Assembly (NCBI GenBank): GCA_024460105.1
Contig: JANFXS010000005.1
Location: 62,001 to 126,000, forward strand
Source: Anaerotignum faecicola
GTDB lineage: Bacteria; Bacillota; Clostridia; Lachnospirales; Anaerotignaceae
Length of the DNA: 64,000 bases
Reading direction: 5' to 3'
The position numbers were made by a program, and so were the translations under genes. Below the pieces are notes generated by a model. That model was not told where the DNA came from and searched no databases. It saw only the letters and a list, made by a program, of their open reading frames with translations. The first letter of the stretch is position 1. Each line of letters opens with the position of its first letter. This document shows positions 63,499 through 64,000 of this stretch, in pieces.

Positions 63499-63711
63499 GT
63501 TTGACCAAATTTGGCAAATCGAGAGCCGTTTTCACCCAATTTTTAGTGGTCCGCAAGTGGTTAACCGGCCAAAAAGAGGGCAAAAAGAGGGTCAAGTGGT
63601 GCCCAAAGTGGTTAACCGAGAGCCGATTTTGGGGTGTTTTTGGAGGTACTTTTCAGCCTGCCTTCCCCTCGTTTTGGGCTGTGGCAGTTTGGCATAGTTT
63701 GACCTAATTTG
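63499..63711 (+). repeat. Direct-repeat cluster at the mobile-element edge
   Basis: AGTGGT occurs four times (63545, 63557, 63595, 63607). Two longer units share AAGTGGTTAACCG (63555-63567 and 63606-63618). GAGAGCCG occurs twice (63521, 63618). The GTTTGACC-(A/T)-AATTTG motif occurs at 63499-63513 and 63697-63711, flanking the cluster. AAAAAGAGGG is repeated in tandem at 63571-63591. They could be integrase/excisionase arm sites or iterons; no origin or att core was proven. Confidence 0.6.
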
Positions 63712-63735
63712 AATAATTGAATATGAATTTGATAT

Positions 63736-63768
63736 AGCACTCAGTATAAAATGACTGGGTGCTTTTTT
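63736..63768 (+). terminator. Terminator hairpin in the element's leading region
   Basis: AGCACTCAGT and ACTGGGTGCT (one G-T pair) with an eight-base loop, followed by TTTTTT. Confidence 0.75.
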
Positions 63769-63801
63769 CATTTCAGGAACTCGTATTCCGGCGATAGAAA
63801 G

Positions 63802-63842
63802 AGCCGTCACTTCACTTTTTATTTTGGAGTGGCGGCTTTTTC
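63802..63842 (+). terminator. Terminator-like hairpin 45 bp upstream of parA
   Basis: AGCCGTCACTTC and GGAGTGGCGGCT pair around a 12-base loop and are followed by TTTTTCT. As it precedes the parA ribosome binding site it may act as an attenuator. Confidence 0.65.
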
Positions 63843-63886
63843 TATTTCCAGAAGCAACAGCAACAATTAGAAATGAGGTGAAGTCA

Positions 63887-64000
63887 ATGAACACGCAAAT
63901 CATTGCCATTGCCAACCAGAAGGGCGGCGTTGGCAAAACCACCACCTGTGCCAATCTTGGAATCGGTTTGGCGCAGGCCGGAAAGAAAGTCCTGCTGATC
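63887..64000 (+). CDS. parA: ParA/Soj-family partition ATPase (partial, runs off window)
   Basis: Only 38 residues are in the window: [20 protein letters not shown] is the deviant Walker A start of ParA/MinD ATPases, then [21 protein letters not shown] 63887 follows GAGGTGAAGTCA. Codon choice (GCC, ACC, CTG, ATC, GGC) is richer in C-ending codons than host genes such as rpsI. ParA genes of this kind open many Tn1549-like conjugative elements of Firmicutes; here it follows the rpsI terminator by 412 bp. Confidence 0.93.
   Translation, partial: MNTQIIAIANQKGGVGKTTTCANLGIGLAQAGKKVLLI

Noticed and set aside
1-64000. tRNA, rRNA genes and CRISPR arrays
   Set aside because: No cloverleaf-like sequence with a GGTTCGA-type loop, no rRNA signature and no regularly spaced repeat set was seen anywhere in the window.

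Overview
The window looks like a chromosomal segment of an anaerobic, Gram-positive-type bacterium of the Clostridia, probably near Lachnospirales or Anaerotignum-like lineages. The evidence is a glycine T-box in front of a single-chain glycyl-tRNA synthetase, zinc-type L33, L36 and S14 proteins, the Clostridia order adk-map-KOW protein-infA-rpmJ-rpsM and rplQ-ecfA1-ecfA2-ecfT-truA-rplM-rpsI, an O2-sensitive [FeFe] hydrogenase, a PerR regulator, TTG and GTG starts, and AGGAGG ribosome binding sites. The taxonomic placement is inference; no rRNA or tRNA gene was seen.

Bases 1 to 36,100 are a mosaic of metabolic and housekeeping genes in short operons. In order they are: a partial YoaK-like membrane protein; T-box-controlled glyQS; a MarR-RND efflux operon; a structured repeat element; a nitrogen operon (glnA, ANTAR regulator, PII) facing a Glu/Leu/Phe/Val dehydrogenase; an IclR regulator divergent from a four-gene catabolic and transport operon (polysaccharide-deacetylase-like hydrolase, iron-sulfur flavoprotein, AGCS symporter, M20 peptidase); rsmA with a small membrane exporter; an unknown two-domain protein and trmB; a CPBP protease; a two-gene hydrogenase operon in which the [FeFe] hydrogenase is paired with a GltD/SfrB-like flavoprotein; Nudix, DUF6440, PerR and TrmL genes; a MarR-FUSC operon; a B3/B4 protein; a ZnuABC zinc importer; a gamma-carbonic-anhydrase-like protein and a TSCPD protein.

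Bases 36,159 to 63,474 are mostly translation and secretion genes: rpmG-secE-nusG-rplK-rplA, then rplJ-rplL behind an L10 leader, then the long S10-spc-alpha run from rpsJ to rplQ, then ECF transporter genes, truA, rplM and rpsI. Several cis-acting RNAs are visible: two copies of an L1-site-like hairpin (before rplK and before rplA), the L10 leader, and structured leaders before rpsJ, rplQ and rplM. The usual rpoB-rpoC-rpsL-rpsG-fusA-tuf block is missing between rplL and rpsJ. Its place is taken by deoC and an iron-sulfur aldo/keto reductase, so the ancestral ribosomal superoperon has been broken here.

From about 63,480 to the window end the sequence changes character. Behind the rpsI terminator there are short direct repeats and two terminator-like hairpins. 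A ParA ATPase then begins, with codon use unlike the host genes. This is probably the edge of an integrative conjugative element inserted next to rpsI. The strongest leads for follow-up are the hydrogenase pair, the structured repeat near 8.1 to 8.4 kb, the IclR-controlled catabolic operon, the unknown 443-residue protein, the break between rplL and rpsJ, and the mobile-element boundary.
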